The notes below the pieces were generated by a model. That model did no database searches. It was given only the letters and a program-made list of their open reading frames with translations, and was not told where the DNA came from. Made by a program: the position numbers and the translations under genes. This document shows, one piece after another, positions 1 to 10,200 of a stretch of DNA of 64,000 bases. The stretch is from NCBI RefSeq assembly GCF_023205095.1, contig NZ_CP046242.1, forward strand, positions 336,501 to 400,500, in the 5' to 3' direction. How positions within the stretch are numbered: the stretch's first letter is position 1; every line of letters starts with the position of its first letter. Source of the DNA: Bizionia sp. M204. GTDB taxonomy: Bacteria > Bacteroidota > Bacteroidia > Flavobacteriales > Flavobacteriaceae.

Positions 1-2
1 CA

Positions 3-1691
3 GATTGTTATGCCGATTTAGGGTATAAAACTGTGTCTACAAATCCATGTGGCGAAATCCCATTATGTCCTTACGATTCATGTCGTTTGCTAGCTATCAA
101 CTTATTATCTTATGTTGATAATCCATTTTCAAAACAAGCATCTTTTAACTTCGAATTGTTTAAAAAACACGTGATTGTGGCACAGCGAATCATGGATGAC
201 GTTATCGATTTAGAGTTAGAAAAAATTGATGCAATATTGGCAAAAATTGACGCCGATCCAGAACAAACTGAAATTAAAGCAACAGAGCGTAATTTATGGG
301 TTAACATTCAGAAAAAAGCAGAAGAAGGAAGAAGAACAGGTATTGGTATCACAGCCGAAGGCGATATGTTAGCAGCTTTAGGTATTCAATATGGTAGTGA
401 AGCTGGAAATGCATTTTCAGTGGAAGTTCATAAAACATTAGCTATTGAAACCTATCGTGCATCCGTAATGGCAGCGAAAGAACGTGGCGCTTTTGCTATT
501 TTCGATTCAGAACGCGAAAAGAATAATCCGTTTATACTTAGATTAAAAGAAGCAGATGAAAAACTGTATTTTGATATGTTGGAGTATGGGCGTCGTAATA
601 TAGCCCTATTGACTATTGCACCTACAGGGACAACGAGTTTAATGACACAAACATCATCAGGTATAGAGCCTGTTTTCATGCCTGTTTACAAGCGTAGACG
701 AAAGGTAAACCCAAATGATAAACATGTACGCATTGATTTCGTTGATGAGGTTGGCGATTCTTGGGAAGAATATGTGGTGTTTCACCACCGTTTTAAGCAA
801 TGGATGGACGTAAATGGGATTGATTCTTCGCAAAACTTCACACAAGAAGAGTTAGATGATCTTATTAAGAAATCACCATATTATAAGGCAACGTCTAATG
901 ATGTGGATTGGTTAAGTAAAGTAACCATGCAAGGTGCGGTACAAAAATGGGTAGATCATTCTATTTCTGTTACTATCAACTTACCTAACGATGTAAGTGA
1001 AGAATTAGTAGGCGATTTGTATTTAAAAGCTTGGGAAGTAGGTTGTAAAGGTGTAACCGTTTATCGTGACGGATCGCGTTCCGGAGTACTTATTTCAAAC
1101 GATGAGAAAAAGGAAGAAAGTCAAGCAGAAACCTTAACAAATTTCCCTGTTAAACGCCCAGAAGTGTTAGATGCTGATGTGGTGCGTTTTCAGAATAAAA
1201 AAGAAAAATGGATTGCATTTATTGGTTTAATAGATGGGAAACCCTACGAAATTTTCACAGGTTTAGCAGATGATGAAGATGGTATTTTAATTCCACGTTG
1301 GGCTGAAAAAGGCGTAATCATGAAAAGCCGAAACGAAGACGGAACCTCACGGTACGATTTTCAGTATGAAAACAAACGCGGATATAAAACAACCATTGAA
1401 GGCTTATCGCATAAATTTAATCCAGAATACTGGAACTATGCGAAACTAATTTCAAGTACGTTGCGTCATGGAATGCCAATTGATAATATTGTAGAGTTAA
1501 TTAATAGTTTACAATTAGATAGTGAATCTATCAACACGTGGAAAAATGGTGTTGGTCGTGCGTTGAAACGTTATGTTGCTGATGGAACGAAAGCCAAAGG
1601 TCATAGATGTACTAATTGCGAATCGGAAAATTTAATTTACCAAGAAGGTTGCCTGACCTGTAAGGATTGTGGCTCTTCAAAATGTGGTTAA
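3..1691 (+). CDS. nrdJ: Adenosylcobalamin-dependent ribonucleotide reductase (class II), 5'-truncated by window edge
   Basis: This enzyme reduces ribonucleotides to deoxyribonucleotides using an adenosylcobalamin-generated thiyl radical, in the cytoplasm. The reading frame is open to base 3 with no start, so only the C-terminal 562 residues or so are present. The first visible residues include NPCGEI, the class I/II motif that carries the radical cysteine and the catalytic glutamate. PTGTTSLMTQTSSGIEP follows in the barrel core. The C-terminus has a CxxC...CxxCxxC cluster, the zinc-ribbon-like tail that carries the redox-active cysteines in long class II enzymes. A GTG at 33 is an internal valine codon, not the start. 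A hairpin terminator follows within 30 bases. The family call is firm; whether it uses di- or triphosphates cannot be read here. Confidence 0.93.
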   Translation, partial: DCYADLGYKTVSTNPCGEIPLCPYDSCRLLAINLLSYVDNPFSKQASFNFELFKKHVIVAQRIMDDVIDLELEKIDAILAKIDADPEQTEIKATERNLWVNIQKKAEEGRRTGIGITAEGDMLAALGIQYGSEAGNAFSVEVHKTLAIETYRASVMAAKERGAFAIFDSEREKNNPFILRLKEADEKLYFDMLEYGRRNIALLTIAPTGTTSLMTQTSSGIEPVFMPVYKRRRKVNPNDKHVRIDFVDEVGDSWEEYVVFHHRFKQWMDVNGIDSSQNFTQEELDDLIKKSPYYKATSNDVDWLSKVTMQGAVQKWVDHSISVTINLPNDVSEELVGDLYLKAWEVGCKGVTVYRDGSRSGVLISNDEKKEESQAETLTNFPVKRPEVLDADVVRFQNKKEKWIAFIGLIDGKPYEIFTGLADDEDGILIPRWAEKGVIMKSRNEDGTSRYDFQYENKRGYKTTIEGLSHKFNPEYWNYAKLISSTLRHGMPIDNIVELINSLQLDSESINTWKNGVGRALKRYVADGTKAKGHRCTNCESENLIYQEGCLTCKDCGSSKCG

Positions 1692-1716
1692 AACAAAAAA
1701 ATGTGTTAATTGTAAA

Positions 1717-1750
1717 AAAAAACGCTATTTCTAATGAGATAGCGTTTTTT
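1717..1750 (+). terminator. Intrinsic terminator after nrdJ
   Basis: A perfect 12-bp inverted repeat (AAAAAACGCTAT / ATAGCGTTTTTT) with a 10-nt loop lies 26 bases after the nrdJ stop. The flanking A and T runs would let it work in both directions. The next gene arrives convergently from the right (stop near 1934), so it probably serves both. Confidence 0.85.
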
Positions 1751-1933
1751 AATTATAATCAGTATCTGCTGCTATTCTAAACCTTAAAGATGTAATTCTG
1801 AAACAAATTCAGAATAACGGTAATTGGTGTTTTGGAAGGTTCTTTATTGTTTTTTTTACGCATTCAAGAATCGCAATTGGTTGGCGTGAATTTCATAGTG
1901 CTTCTAACTTAAAATTAGTGGCAACAACGCCAT

Positions 1934-2596
1934 TTATCTCAACATATCCTGACTAATATATCTATAATCTTCTAACAATTTTAAATCCGTTATTAATTTA
2001 GAATAGCCAGCTTTTATCAAATATAAATTATCGCTAGTTTCAATAATATCACGATATAAATGATCGGTTATAATGATAATTTTTCGCTGTTTTTCTTCAG
2101 CAATAAGCTCTTTTATTTTTTCAATATACAAAGGTGCTACATGAGAAAATGGTTCGTCTAGAAGCACAATGTCTGTTGGGCTTTTTAATAGCATGTATGT
2201 TTCCACAACACGACGTTCGCCACCTGAAAGCTGATGAAATTTATAGTTTTTATAGATGGAAAAGGATTCAAAATGCGCAATGAATTCGTTCCAATTCACT
2301 TGAAATAATTTGAAAGCTGTTTGTAGTTTTAAGTTGTTAGGCGCAACTGGAAGTTGTGGTAGAAAATGAACGCGTTCGGTTCTGTACAAAGGTTTTAATA
2401 TGGGTTTACTATCCAATCGGATTAGTTTATACTTTGGTTTTAAGGTGCCAAAAATAATATTCAGAATACAACTTTTTCCGCAGCCATTACTACCCAATAT
2501 CCCTGTAACTTCACCCGTTTGGGCTTTTAGATAAATGCCATTAAGAATGCGCTTTTCTTTAAAATACAGCTCAACATTATCTAATTCTAAAATCAT
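1934..2596 (-). CDS. ABC transporter ATP-binding protein
   Basis: A 220-residue ABC ATPase that would hydrolyse ATP to power or control a membrane partner. All motifs are intact: Walker A GSNGCGKS (35-42), Q-loop glutamine 81, signature LSGGE (123-127), Walker B IVLLDEP (143-149) and switch histidine 179. Its ATG overlaps the stop of the upstream membrane gene by 4 bases (ATGA), so the two are translationally coupled. The only membrane partner in the operon is a 110-residue protein, much smaller than a normal permease. Substrate is unknown. It could be a regulatory or part-complex ABC protein rather than a classical transporter. Confidence 0.85.
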   Translation of the reverse strand: MILELDNVELYFKEKRILNGIYLKAQTGEVTGILGSNGCGKSCILNIIFGTLKPKYKLIRLDSKPILKPLYRTERVHFLPQLPVAPNNLKLQTAFKLFQVNWNEFIAHFESFSIYKNYKFHQLSGGERRVVETYMLLKSPTDIVLLDEPFSHVAPLYIEKIKELIAEEKQRKIIIITDHLYRDIIETSDNLYLIKAGYSKLITDLKLLEDYRYISQDMLR

Positions 2597-2925
2597 ATAA
2601 AAACGCCAATCAACTTATAAAATAGGCTGGTTATAAAGATATCAATAATATAAATAATACCGAAGAGTTTGAAGGATGATATCCCCAGGTTCTTATAAAA
2701 AATGAGTTTGCGTTTGGCGGTTGTTTCGGAAAGGAAATACCATAAAAATCCGGTTAAAAATAGTTTTGCTAGGCAAATAACAGCATATTCAGAACCAAGA
2801 GAAATTAATAAAATAGTTGCCGCAAATGACCAAATTAGGTAAGGTTTGTAAAATAATAATATGGCTCCGAAACGTTGTATCATGACATGAAAACGGAAAA
2901 ATAGATTAATTATTTTTAAAGTCAT
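2593..2925 (-). CDS. Small membrane protein coupled to the ABC ATPase
   Basis: A 110-residue protein with about three hydrophobic segments (around residues 18-40, 45-63 and 86-108), separated by a short basic stretch (TTAKRKLIFYK). I do not recognise a family. It overlaps the start of the ABC ATPase by 4 bases, so the two are almost certainly made together, and the simplest inference is that it is the membrane anchor or a minimal transmembrane subunit. It is divergent from prfA, with under 65 bases between the two start codons. Confidence 0.7.
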   Translation of the reverse strand: MTLKIINLFFRFHVMIQRFGAILLFYKPYLIWSFAATILLISLGSEYAVICLAKLFLTGFLWYFLSETTAKRKLIFYKNLGISSFKLFGIIYIIDIFITSLFYKLIGVFI

Positions 2926-2957
2926 TCATAAAAAATAAATCAATTCATAAATTATCG

Positions 2958-2965
2958 TATTTTTG
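2958..2965 (+). promoter_or_regulatory. Bacteroidota -7 box upstream of prfA
   Basis: TATTTTTG matches the TAnnTTTG consensus. It lies 22 bases before the ATG at 2987 and overlaps the alternative TTG start at 2963, which argues against that longer start. No clear TTG -33 element is seen at the expected distance. Confidence 0.5.
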
Positions 2966-2986
2966 GGGTACAATTCAAGGAAGAAG

Positions 2987-4063
2987 ATGTTAGACAAATT
3001 ACAGATTATAAAGCAGCGTTTTGATGAGGTGAGTGATTTAATCATTCAACCGGATATTATTACAGATCAGAAACGCTATGTGGCTTTAAATAAAGAGTAC
3101 AAGGATTTAAGGTTGTTAATGGATAAGCGTGAGGTCTATTTGGAGCTTACCAACAACCTAAAAGAAGCCGAAGAAATTCTAGATGATGGTAGCGATCCAG
3201 AAATGGTAGAAATGGCTAAAATGCAATATGAAGAAGCTAAAGAAGGGATTCCGAAATTAGAGGATGAAATTAAATTTATGTTGATTCCGAAGGATCCCCA
3301 AGATTCTAAAAATGCAGTGGTAGAACTACGTGCTGGAACTGGAGGTGATGAAGCGAGTATTTTTGCAGGTGATTTATTTCGTATGTATTCCAAATACTGC
3401 GAGAGTAAAGGTTGGAAGGTAGACACGGTAGATTATAGTGAAGGTACTAATGGTGGATTTAAAGAAATTCAGTTTGAAGTTACGGGTGATGATGTATACG
3501 GAACGCTTAAATTTGAAGCAGGTGTTCACCGTGTACAGCGTGTTCCGCAAACAGAAACCCAAGGTCGTGTGCATACCAGTGCAGCAACGGTTATGGTATT
3601 TCCGGAAGCTGAAGAATTTGATGTAGAAATTAATCCGAAAGATGTTCGAGTCGATTTTTTCTGTTCGTCAGGTCCTGGTGGTCAGTCGGTAAATACAACC
3701 TATTCAGCCGTACGTTTAACGCATATTCCTACCGGATTGGTAGCCCAATGTCAAGATCAGAAATCCCAACATAAAAACAAGGAAAAAGCTTTTAAAGTAT
3801 TGCGCTCCCGTTTATATGATATGGAATTAGCCAAGAAAATGGAAGAAGATTCTGCTTTACGAGGAACGATGGTAACATCTGGTGATAGAAGTGCAAAAAT
3901 TAGAACGTACAATTATTCACAAGGTCGTGTAACCGATCATAGAATTGGATTAACGCTTTACGATTTATCGAATATTGTAAATGGTGATATTCAAAGAATT
4001 ATAGACGAATTAATGCTGGCGGACAACACCGAGAAGTTGAAGGCTAGTGATGAACATATTTAA
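2987..4063 (+). CDS. prfA: Peptide chain release factor 1
   Basis: RF1 recognises UAA and UAG stop codons in the ribosomal A site and triggers peptide release. The 358-residue product carries the universal GGQ motif (about 231-233, in GPGGQSVN). The stop-codon recognition loop is [13 protein letters not shown], with the PxT tripeptide near 187-189, which marks RF1 rather than RF2. The ATG at 2987 follows AAGGAAGAAG and gives the usual family length. The frame stays open to a TTG at 2963, but that codon lies inside the promoter box. The gene has its own terminator and is followed by pyrF 36 bases later. Confidence 0.96.
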   Translation: MLDKLQIIKQRFDEVSDLIIQPDIITDQKRYVALNKEYKDLRLLMDKREVYLELTNNLKEAEEILDDGSDPEMVEMAKMQYEEAKEGIPKLEDEIKFMLIPKDPQDSKNAVVELRAGTGGDEASIFAGDLFRMYSKYCESKGWKVDTVDYSEGTNGGFKEIQFEVTGDDVYGTLKFEAGVHRVQRVPQTETQGRVHTSAATVMVFPEAEEFDVEINPKDVRVDFFCSSGPGGQSVNTTYSAVRLTHIPTGLVAQCQDQKSQHKNKEKAFKVLRSRLYDMELAKKMEEDSALRGTMVTSGDRSAKIRTYNYSQGRVTDHRIGLTLYDLSNIVNGDIQRIIDELMLADNTEKLKASDEHI

Positions 4064-4067
4064 TTTT

Positions 4068-4094
4068 AAAGCCTCTATTTTTGAGGCTTTTTTT
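4068..4094 (+). terminator. Terminator between prfA and pyrF
   Basis: AAAGCCTC / GAGGCTTT hairpin with a 7-nt loop followed by a T run. The T run ends about 6 bases before the pyrF ATG, so pyrF is transcribed either by read-through or from a promoter inside prfA. Confidence 0.75.
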
Positions 4095-4099
4095 ATAAC

Positions 4100-4921
4100 A
4101 TGACAACACAACAACTAACGGAACAAATCCAAAAAAAACAATCCTTTTTATGTATTGGATTGGATGTGGATTTAAATAAAATACCACACCATTTACTGGA
4201 GGAAGAAGATCCTATTTTTTCGTTCAATAAAGCTATTATTGATGCCACACATCATGTATGCGTAGCCTACAAGCCCAACACAGCATTTTATGAAGCTTAT
4301 GGTCTAAAAGGTTGGCAAGCACTTGAAAAAACAATACATTATTTGAACGAGAAGCATCCGGATATTTTTACGATTGCTGATGCCAAACGTGGCGATATAG
4401 GAAATACAAGTAGCATGTACGCCAAAGCTTTTTTCGAAGATTTAGGGTTTGATAGTGTAACTGTAGCACCTTATATGGGAAAGGATTCTGTAGAACCGTT
4501 TTTGGCCTTCAAAAACAAACACACCATTTTATTAGCCTTAACCTCTAATCAAGGTGCTTTCGATTTTCAAACGAAACAGATTGATGATAAAGAGTTGTAC
4601 AAACAGGTTTTAGAAACCTCTAAAACATGGGAGAATTCTGAAAACCTCATGTATGTTGTTGGAGCGACTAAAGCAAAATATTTTTCGGAAATTCGGAAAA
4701 TTATTCCAAACAGCTTTTTGCTCGTTCCTGGTGTTGGCGCGCAAGGTGGAAACTTACAGGATGTCTGTAAATATGGTATGGCTGATAACGTGGGATTACT
4801 AATCAATTCATCTAGAGGAATAATCTATGCATCCAATCAAGCCGATTTTGCGGAAGCAGCAGCCCAAAAAGCTCAAAATATGCAAATGGAAATGGCAAGT
4901 ATTTTAAACCATGCAGATTAA
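4100..4921 (+). CDS. pyrF: Orotidine 5'-phosphate decarboxylase (type 2)
   Basis: Catalyses the last step of UMP synthesis, converting OMP to UMP and CO2, in the cytoplasm. The catalytic DAKRGDIG motif (94-101; Lys and Asp of the DxKxxD signature) is present. The length of 273 residues fits the longer type 2 subfamily rather than the roughly 230-residue type 1. The start ATG follows directly after the prfA terminator. Its last 11 bases overlap the start of the downstream TroA-like gene, so those two are co-translated. Confidence 0.95.
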   Translation: MTTQQLTEQIQKKQSFLCIGLDVDLNKIPHHLLEEEDPIFSFNKAIIDATHHVCVAYKPNTAFYEAYGLKGWQALEKTIHYLNEKHPDIFTIADAKRGDIGNTSSMYAKAFFEDLGFDSVTVAPYMGKDSVEPFLAFKNKHTILLALTSNQGAFDFQTKQIDDKELYKQVLETSKTWENSENLMYVVGATKAKYFSEIRKIIPNSFLLVPGVGAQGGNLQDVCKYGMADNVGLLINSSRGIIYASNQADFAEAAAQKAQNMQMEMASILNHAD

Positions 4922-5708
4922 AGATCAACTACAAAGAAATATCCATTTAAACAATACACCAAAACGTATAGTGTGTCTTGTGCCGAGTATTACCGAACTA
5001 ATTTGCGATTTAGGTTTGGAGTCATCACTGGTTGGTATTACCAAATTTTGCGTGCATCCGCAGCATATCACAACAAAGGTGGCAGTTGTTGGTGGAACCA
5101 AGCAAGTGCATTATGATAAAATTAGAGATTTAAATCCGGATATTATTCTGTGTAATAAAGAAGAAAATACGCCGGAAATGATTCGTGAGTTGGAAGCTAT
5201 TGCAACAGTCCACATTAGCGATATTAATACGGTTGAAGATTGTTTGGAGCTAATTGAAATGTATGGTACTATTTTTCAATGTTTACCTCAAGCCAAAAAC
5301 CTAATTTCAAAAATTACAACCGTTAAAACAGATTTTGAAAACTTTATAAAATCACAGCCTGTTAAGGAAGTAGCTTATTTTATTTGGAAAGATCCTTGGA
5401 TGGTTGCCGCAAATGACACTTTTGTAAATTATATGCTCAAGCTAAATAATTTCAAAAATAGCTTTCAAAAAGAGACGCGTTATCCTGAAATTGCTATGGA
5501 AAAAATATATCCAACTATAGAGCTGGTATTATTATCCAGTGAGCCGTATCCATTTAAAAATGAACATAAAAGCCTCATTCAAACACAGTTTCCAAACGCC
5601 AAAATCCTTTTGGTGGATGGCGAAATGTTTTCATGGTATGGTAGCCGATTGGTATTAGCTTTTGAATATTTTAAAACGTGGCATCGCACTGTTTTGACTT
5701 CAGAATAA
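4911..5708 (+). CDS. TroA/BtuF-like helical-backbone substrate-binding protein without signal peptide
   Basis: 265 residues with the fold signature of ABC substrate-binding proteins for cobalamin, haem or siderophores: [18 protein letters not shown] near the N-terminus and [16 protein letters not shown] in the first lobe. Members normally work in the periplasm, but this one starts with [11 protein letters not shown] and shows no signal peptide or lipobox. It may therefore be cytoplasmic, or use a binding role outside transport. The ATG lies inside the 3' end of pyrF (11-base overlap). Cobalamin is a plausible ligand because two B12 enzymes (nrdJ, icmF) are nearby, but that is inference. The 3' end overlaps the convergent small gene by 38 bases. 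Confidence 0.75.
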   Translation: MQIKDQLQRNIHLNNTPKRIVCLVPSITELICDLGLESSLVGITKFCVHPQHITTKVAVVGGTKQVHYDKIRDLNPDIILCNKEENTPEMIRELEAIATVHISDINTVEDCLELIEMYGTIFQCLPQAKNLISKITTVKTDFENFIKSQPVKEVAYFIWKDPWMVAANDTFVNYMLKLNNFKNSFQKETRYPEIAMEKIYPTIELVLLSSEPYPFKNEHKSLIQTQFPNAKILLVDGEMFSWYGSRLVLAFEYFKTWHRTVLTSE

Positions 5709-5883
5709 TCTGCTTTATTTTTCGGGCTTCAAAATATAACATATCGCTTAAACTAGCGTCTGTCATACTCACATTGTAAGCTTCTTCAATAAAGTTTTTA
5801 TATGTATTCTCAAGTTCCTTTAAACCTAATATTTGTTTTAAATCGACTTTTACTTTTCCTATTTTACAGAATTGTGCACTCAT
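5671..5883 (-). CDS. Small Lacal_2735-like protein, copy 1
   Basis: About 70 residues from the ATG at 5883; the frame remains open to 5925 but the added residues look unlike the family. The core (LENTYKNFIEEAYNVSMTDASLSDMLYFEARKI) resembles the small helical protein annotated in flavobacteria as Lacal_2735 family / DUF6435, function unknown. It is a paralogue of the next gene. Its 3' end overlaps the end of the convergent TroA-like gene. Confidence 0.6.
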   Translation of the reverse strand: MSAQFCKIGKVKVDLKQILGLKELENTYKNFIEEAYNVSMTDASLSDMLYFEARKIKQIILKSKQCDATF

Positions 5884-5958
5884 AATTACTTGTTTTAAAA
5901 AGATATACGAGTAGAGCCTTGACAACAGATGTTGGTAAAAGTTAAAGTTAATCTAAAA

Positions 5959-6162
5959 TTAAGACGAAATAGTTCGTTGTGAAGTCTCTCTATTTAAATA
6001 CTTTAAACGATTTAATTTATTTAAAAGCTTAATGGCTTTAAATTCTGAAATATCGCTTTGTGCAGAATCAGTTTGCCTTAAATTATAGGCTTGTTCAACG
6101 AGTATTTTATAGCGTGATTGCAGTTTGATTTGGGACTGCTTGAGTTTTGAGAGATTTTCCAT
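5959..6162 (-). CDS. Small Lacal_2735-like protein, copy 2
   Basis: 67 residues, helical and basic. It shares the pattern LxxxYKxLVEQAYNLRxTDSAxSDxxxFxAIKLLNKL with copy 1 just downstream, so the pair looks like a tandem duplication with strong divergence. The family has no known role. No signal peptide or membrane segment is visible. Transcription would run from here into copy 1 (75 bases apart). Confidence 0.6.
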   Translation of the reverse strand: MENLSKLKQSQIKLQSRYKILVEQAYNLRQTDSAQSDISEFKAIKLLNKLNRLKYLNRETSQRTISS

Positions 6163-6233
6163 TTTTTGCCATATTGAATATTAAATATATTTAAAATATT
6201 GATAGAGAGCAAATTAAAATTAATAATTGTTAA

Positions 6234-6264
6234 TAAAAAAAATCGATTTGTTTCCAAATCGACT
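6234..6264 (-). terminator. Terminator after the DUF4197 lipoprotein gene
   Basis: Read on the minus strand: TCGATTTG / CAAATCGA with a 4-nt loop, followed by a run of seven T. It lies about 70 bases past the stop of the DUF4197 gene and separates it from the two small paralogues. Confidence 0.75.
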
Positions 6265-6333
6265 TTAAGTCAATCAAATTCCAATATTCGAAGAAAAGGA
6301 ATAATGAATTTTGTTCTGTATGATATCTAGTAA

Positions 6334-7041
6334 TTAATCTTGTAAAGCAAACACTTTTCGTAAAATATCGGTTGTTCTAGAACTTAATTTAGTTCGGATA
6401 TCTTTCTCCTCAACCGCAATCATTTTATAAACACCTTTTAGTGCTTCTTCCGTTACATAATCTGTTAAATCTGGATTTACATTGGATGTAAATGGAATAC
6501 TATTATAACGATTAATTAAGTTTGACCAAATTTGATCTGCACCAACTTTTTTAAAGGAGTTATTAATTATAGGTTGAAATTCTGCATATAATTCGGTTTG
6601 AGTTCTACTAGCTAAATAGCGTGTTGCTGCATCGTCGTTTCCTAATAAAATAGATTTAGCATCATTAAACGTAATGCCTTTTACAGCATTAATAAAAATA
6701 GGCGTTGCCGTTCCAACAGCATCTTCAGCTGCACGATTTAATACTTTTAAACCTTCGTCTGCTAAACTTCCTAAACCAATATCGCGTAAGGCTTTATCTA
6801 CTTTTTGTAATTCTTCTGGAAGGAGGATTTTTACGAGTTCATTCCTGTAAAAACCATCTTGTTTCATAAGTGTACTCACTTGCTTGTCTATTCCCTGATC
6901 CAATGCTTGACGTAAACCATTGGCAATATCAGTATTGGAAATACCAGGTGTGTTTTCAGGTAAATTATCAACTACTTGTTGTAGTTCAGCACAAGCTGTT
7001 AGATTTAAAATAAGGACGAGGGCAATTAAACGTTTTATCAT
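6334..7041 (-). CDS. DUF4197 domain lipoprotein
   Basis: 235 residues with a lipoprotein signal (MIKRLIALVLILNLTAC; lipobox LTAC, cysteine 17). The mature part is one DUF4197 domain: GISNTDIANGLRQALDQGI, then helical repeats ending TDILRKVFALQD. Function is unknown. The protein is probably anchored in the envelope. A terminator follows and no operon partner is evident. The nearby icmF gene is divergent. Confidence 0.8.
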   Translation of the reverse strand: MIKRLIALVLILNLTACAELQQVVDNLPENTPGISNTDIANGLRQALDQGIDKQVSTLMKQDGFYRNELVKILLPEELQKVDKALRDIGLGSLADEGLKVLNRAAEDAVGTATPIFINAVKGITFNDAKSILLGNDDAATRYLASRTQTELYAEFQPIINNSFKKVGADQIWSNLINRYNSIPFTSNVNPDLTDYVTEEALKGVYKMIAVEEKDIRTKLSSRTTDILRKVFALQD

Positions 7042-7241
7042 GATTTGTTTTATTCTATTTGGACAAAGATAAATATTCAGAACTTATATCATTTCAAAAG
7101 TTTTATTAATTTGTTTTCATTTTAGTGCCACATGCGTATTAAAAACCTGAATTTCAATACTATTTTTAATATTCTTACTGAAAAATGCATGCGCAAAGGG
7201 CATCTCATGGCTCATCTTTAAATTAATACAGTAATATTCCT

Positions 7242-7249
7242 TAAATTTG
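7242..7249 (+). promoter_or_regulatory. -7 box upstream of icmF
   Basis: TAAATTTG fits TAnnTTTG, 22 bases before the icmF ATG. A matching TTG -33 is not evident, so this is a candidate only. Confidence 0.4.
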
Positions 7250-7271
7250 CCATGCTTAAAAAACAATTTGA

Positions 7272-10200
7272 ATGAAAAATATTGCACCATATAATCCTAA
7301 ATATAAAGTACGAATCGTAACGGCCGCAGCGCTTTTTGATGGTCATGACGCAGCCATAAATATTATGCGCCGTATCATCCAATCTACAGGTGTTGAGGTG
7401 ATTCATCTTGGACATGATAGAAGTGTTGAAGAGGTTGTAAATACTGCAATTCAAGAAGATGCGAATGCTATTTGTTTAACTAGCTATCAAGGTGGTCATA
7501 ATGAGTATTTTAAATATATGTATGATTTGCTGACTGAAAAAGGCGCCAATCATATTAAAATCTTCGGTGGAGGAGGAGGTGTAATTTTACCTTCAGAAAT
7601 TAAGGAATTAATGGATTATGGAATTACTCGTATTTACTCGCCAGATGATGGTCGTGAAATGGGTTTACAAGGCATGATTAATGATTTGGTTCAGCAATCT
7701 GATTTTGCCATAGGCGATTCTTTAGATACTAAAATTGATGAATTGCCAAGTAAAAATCCGAAGGCTATTGCTCGCGTTATTTCTTCAGCTGAAAATTTTC
7801 CGGATGTTGCTAAAAGTACCTTGGATAAAATTCATGAAAAGAATAAAAATTCTAAAACGCCAGTTCTTGGAATTACGGGAACGGGAGGTGCTGGTAAATC
7901 ATCGTTAGTTGATGAGTTAGTAAGACGTTTTTTAATCGATTTTCCGGAAAAAACGGTAGGTCTAGTTTCTGTGGATCCATCTAAACGTAAAACAGGTGGC
8001 GCACTTTTGGGTGATAGAATTCGTATGAATGCTATTAATAACGCTCGCGTTTATATGCGTAGTTTGGCAACACGTCAGTCTAATTTAGCGTTGTCTAAAT
8101 ATGTGCATGAAGCCGTTCAGGTTTTAAAAGCGGCAGAATATGATTTAATTATTTTAGAGACATCGGGAATTGGACAATCCGATACCGAAATTATCGAGCA
8201 TTCAGATGTGTCTTTATATGTTATGACTCCGGAATTTGGAGCAGCCACTCAATTGGAAAAAATAGACATGCTTGATTTTGCTGATTTAGTAGCTATCAAT
8301 AAATTCGATAAACGTGGTTCTTTGGATGCGCTTCGTGATGTAAAAAAACAATATATGCGTAACAATCATTTGTGGGACACTCCACAAGATGAGTTGCCAG
8401 TTTACGGAACCATTGCATCACAATTTAACGATCCAGGTATGAATACGCTTTATAAAGCTGTCATGGATAAATTGGTTGAAAAAGCGGATTCTGAATTACA
8501 ATCAACCTTCCATATTTCGGATGAAATGAGCGAGAAGATTTTTGTTATTCCGCCATCAAGAACACGTTACTTATCAGAAATTGCCGAAAGTAATCGCGCT
8601 TATGATAAAACAGCCAAAGAACAAGTTGATGTTGCACAAAAATTATATGGGATTTATAAAACGATATGTTCGGTTGCTAACATTTCTACCGAAAGTGAGA
8701 AATCGCTTTTAAACAAGTTTGGTGTTAATCAAGAAGAGATTCTTCACGCTGCACAGAAGGATAAAGCCAACTTTGTTAAAATGCTTATAGCAGAATTTGA
8801 TCGTGTTAAGTTAAATTTAGACCCTTACAATTGGGAAGTCATTACCGGTTGGGATGACAAAGTAAACAAATATAAAAATCCAATTTATTCCTTTAAAGTT
8901 CGCGATAAAGAAATAAAAATTGAAACACATACCGAGTCCTTATCACACACGCAAATTCCAAAAGTAGCCTTACCAAAATATCAAGCATGGGGCGATATTT
9001 TAAGATGGTGTTTACAAGAAAATGTACCTGGTGAATTTCCATATACATCTGGATTATATCCTTTCAAACGAACAGGTGAAGATCCAGCACGTATGTTTGC
9101 AGGTGAAGGAGGGCCAGAACGTACCAACAGACGTTTTCATTACGTAAGTGCGGGTTTACCGGCTAAACGTTTATCAACTGCTTTTGATAGTGTAACGCTT
9201 TACGGAAACGATCCAGATTTACGTCCAGATATTTATGGGAAAATTGGAAATGCTGGTGTGTCTATTTGCTGTTTAGACGATGCCAAGAAACTCTATTCTG
9301 GTTTCGATTTAGCCAACGTGATGACTTCGGTTAGTATGACAATTAATGGTCCAGCACCCATGTTATTAGGGTTCTTTATGAATGCAGCTATCGATCAGCA
9401 ATGTGAAATGTATATTAAAGAAAACGGCCTTGAAAAAGAAGTAGAAGCTAAAATAGCCAAACTTTATAAAGGTAAGGAGCGTCCGCAATATTATGGCGAT
9501 TTACCAGATGGTAACAACGGTTTAGGCCTTATGTTGTTAGGTGTAACAGGCAATCAAGTATTACCTGCTGATGTGTATGCAGACATTAAAAAGATCACCA
9601 TTGCGCAAGTTCGTGGAACGGTTCAAGCAGATATTTTAAAGGAAGATCAAGCACAAAACACCTGTATTTTCTCTACCGAATTCGCTTTGCGATTAATGGG
9701 AGATGTTCAGGAATACTTTATTGAGAATAATGTGCGTAATTTTTATTCGGTTTCTATTTCTGGCTACCATATTGCAGAAGCAGGAGCCAACCCAATTACA
9801 CAATTGGCCCTGACTTTATCTAATGGTTTCACTTATGTGGAATATTATTTAAGTCGTGGGATGGACATCAATAAATTTGGTCCAAACTTATCTTTCTTTT
9901 TCTCAAATGGAATTGATCCAGAATATGCGGTTATAGGTCGTGTGGCCCGAAAAATATGGTCCAAAGCCATGAAAAACAAGTATGGTGCTAATGCTAGAGC
10001 GCAAATGCTGAAATATCATATCCAAACATCCGGACGTAGTTTACACGCGCAGGAAATTGATTTTAATGATATTAGAACCACGCTTCAAGCTTTATATGCT
10101 ATTTATGATAACTGTAATTCCTTACATACCAATGCGTATGATGAAGCCATTACCACACCAACAGAAGAATCGGTGCGTCGTGCTATGGCTATACAGTTAA

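Noticed and set aside
2963-2986. Longer TTG start for prfA
   Set aside because: The TTG lies inside the -7 promoter box and adds residues not typical of RF1.
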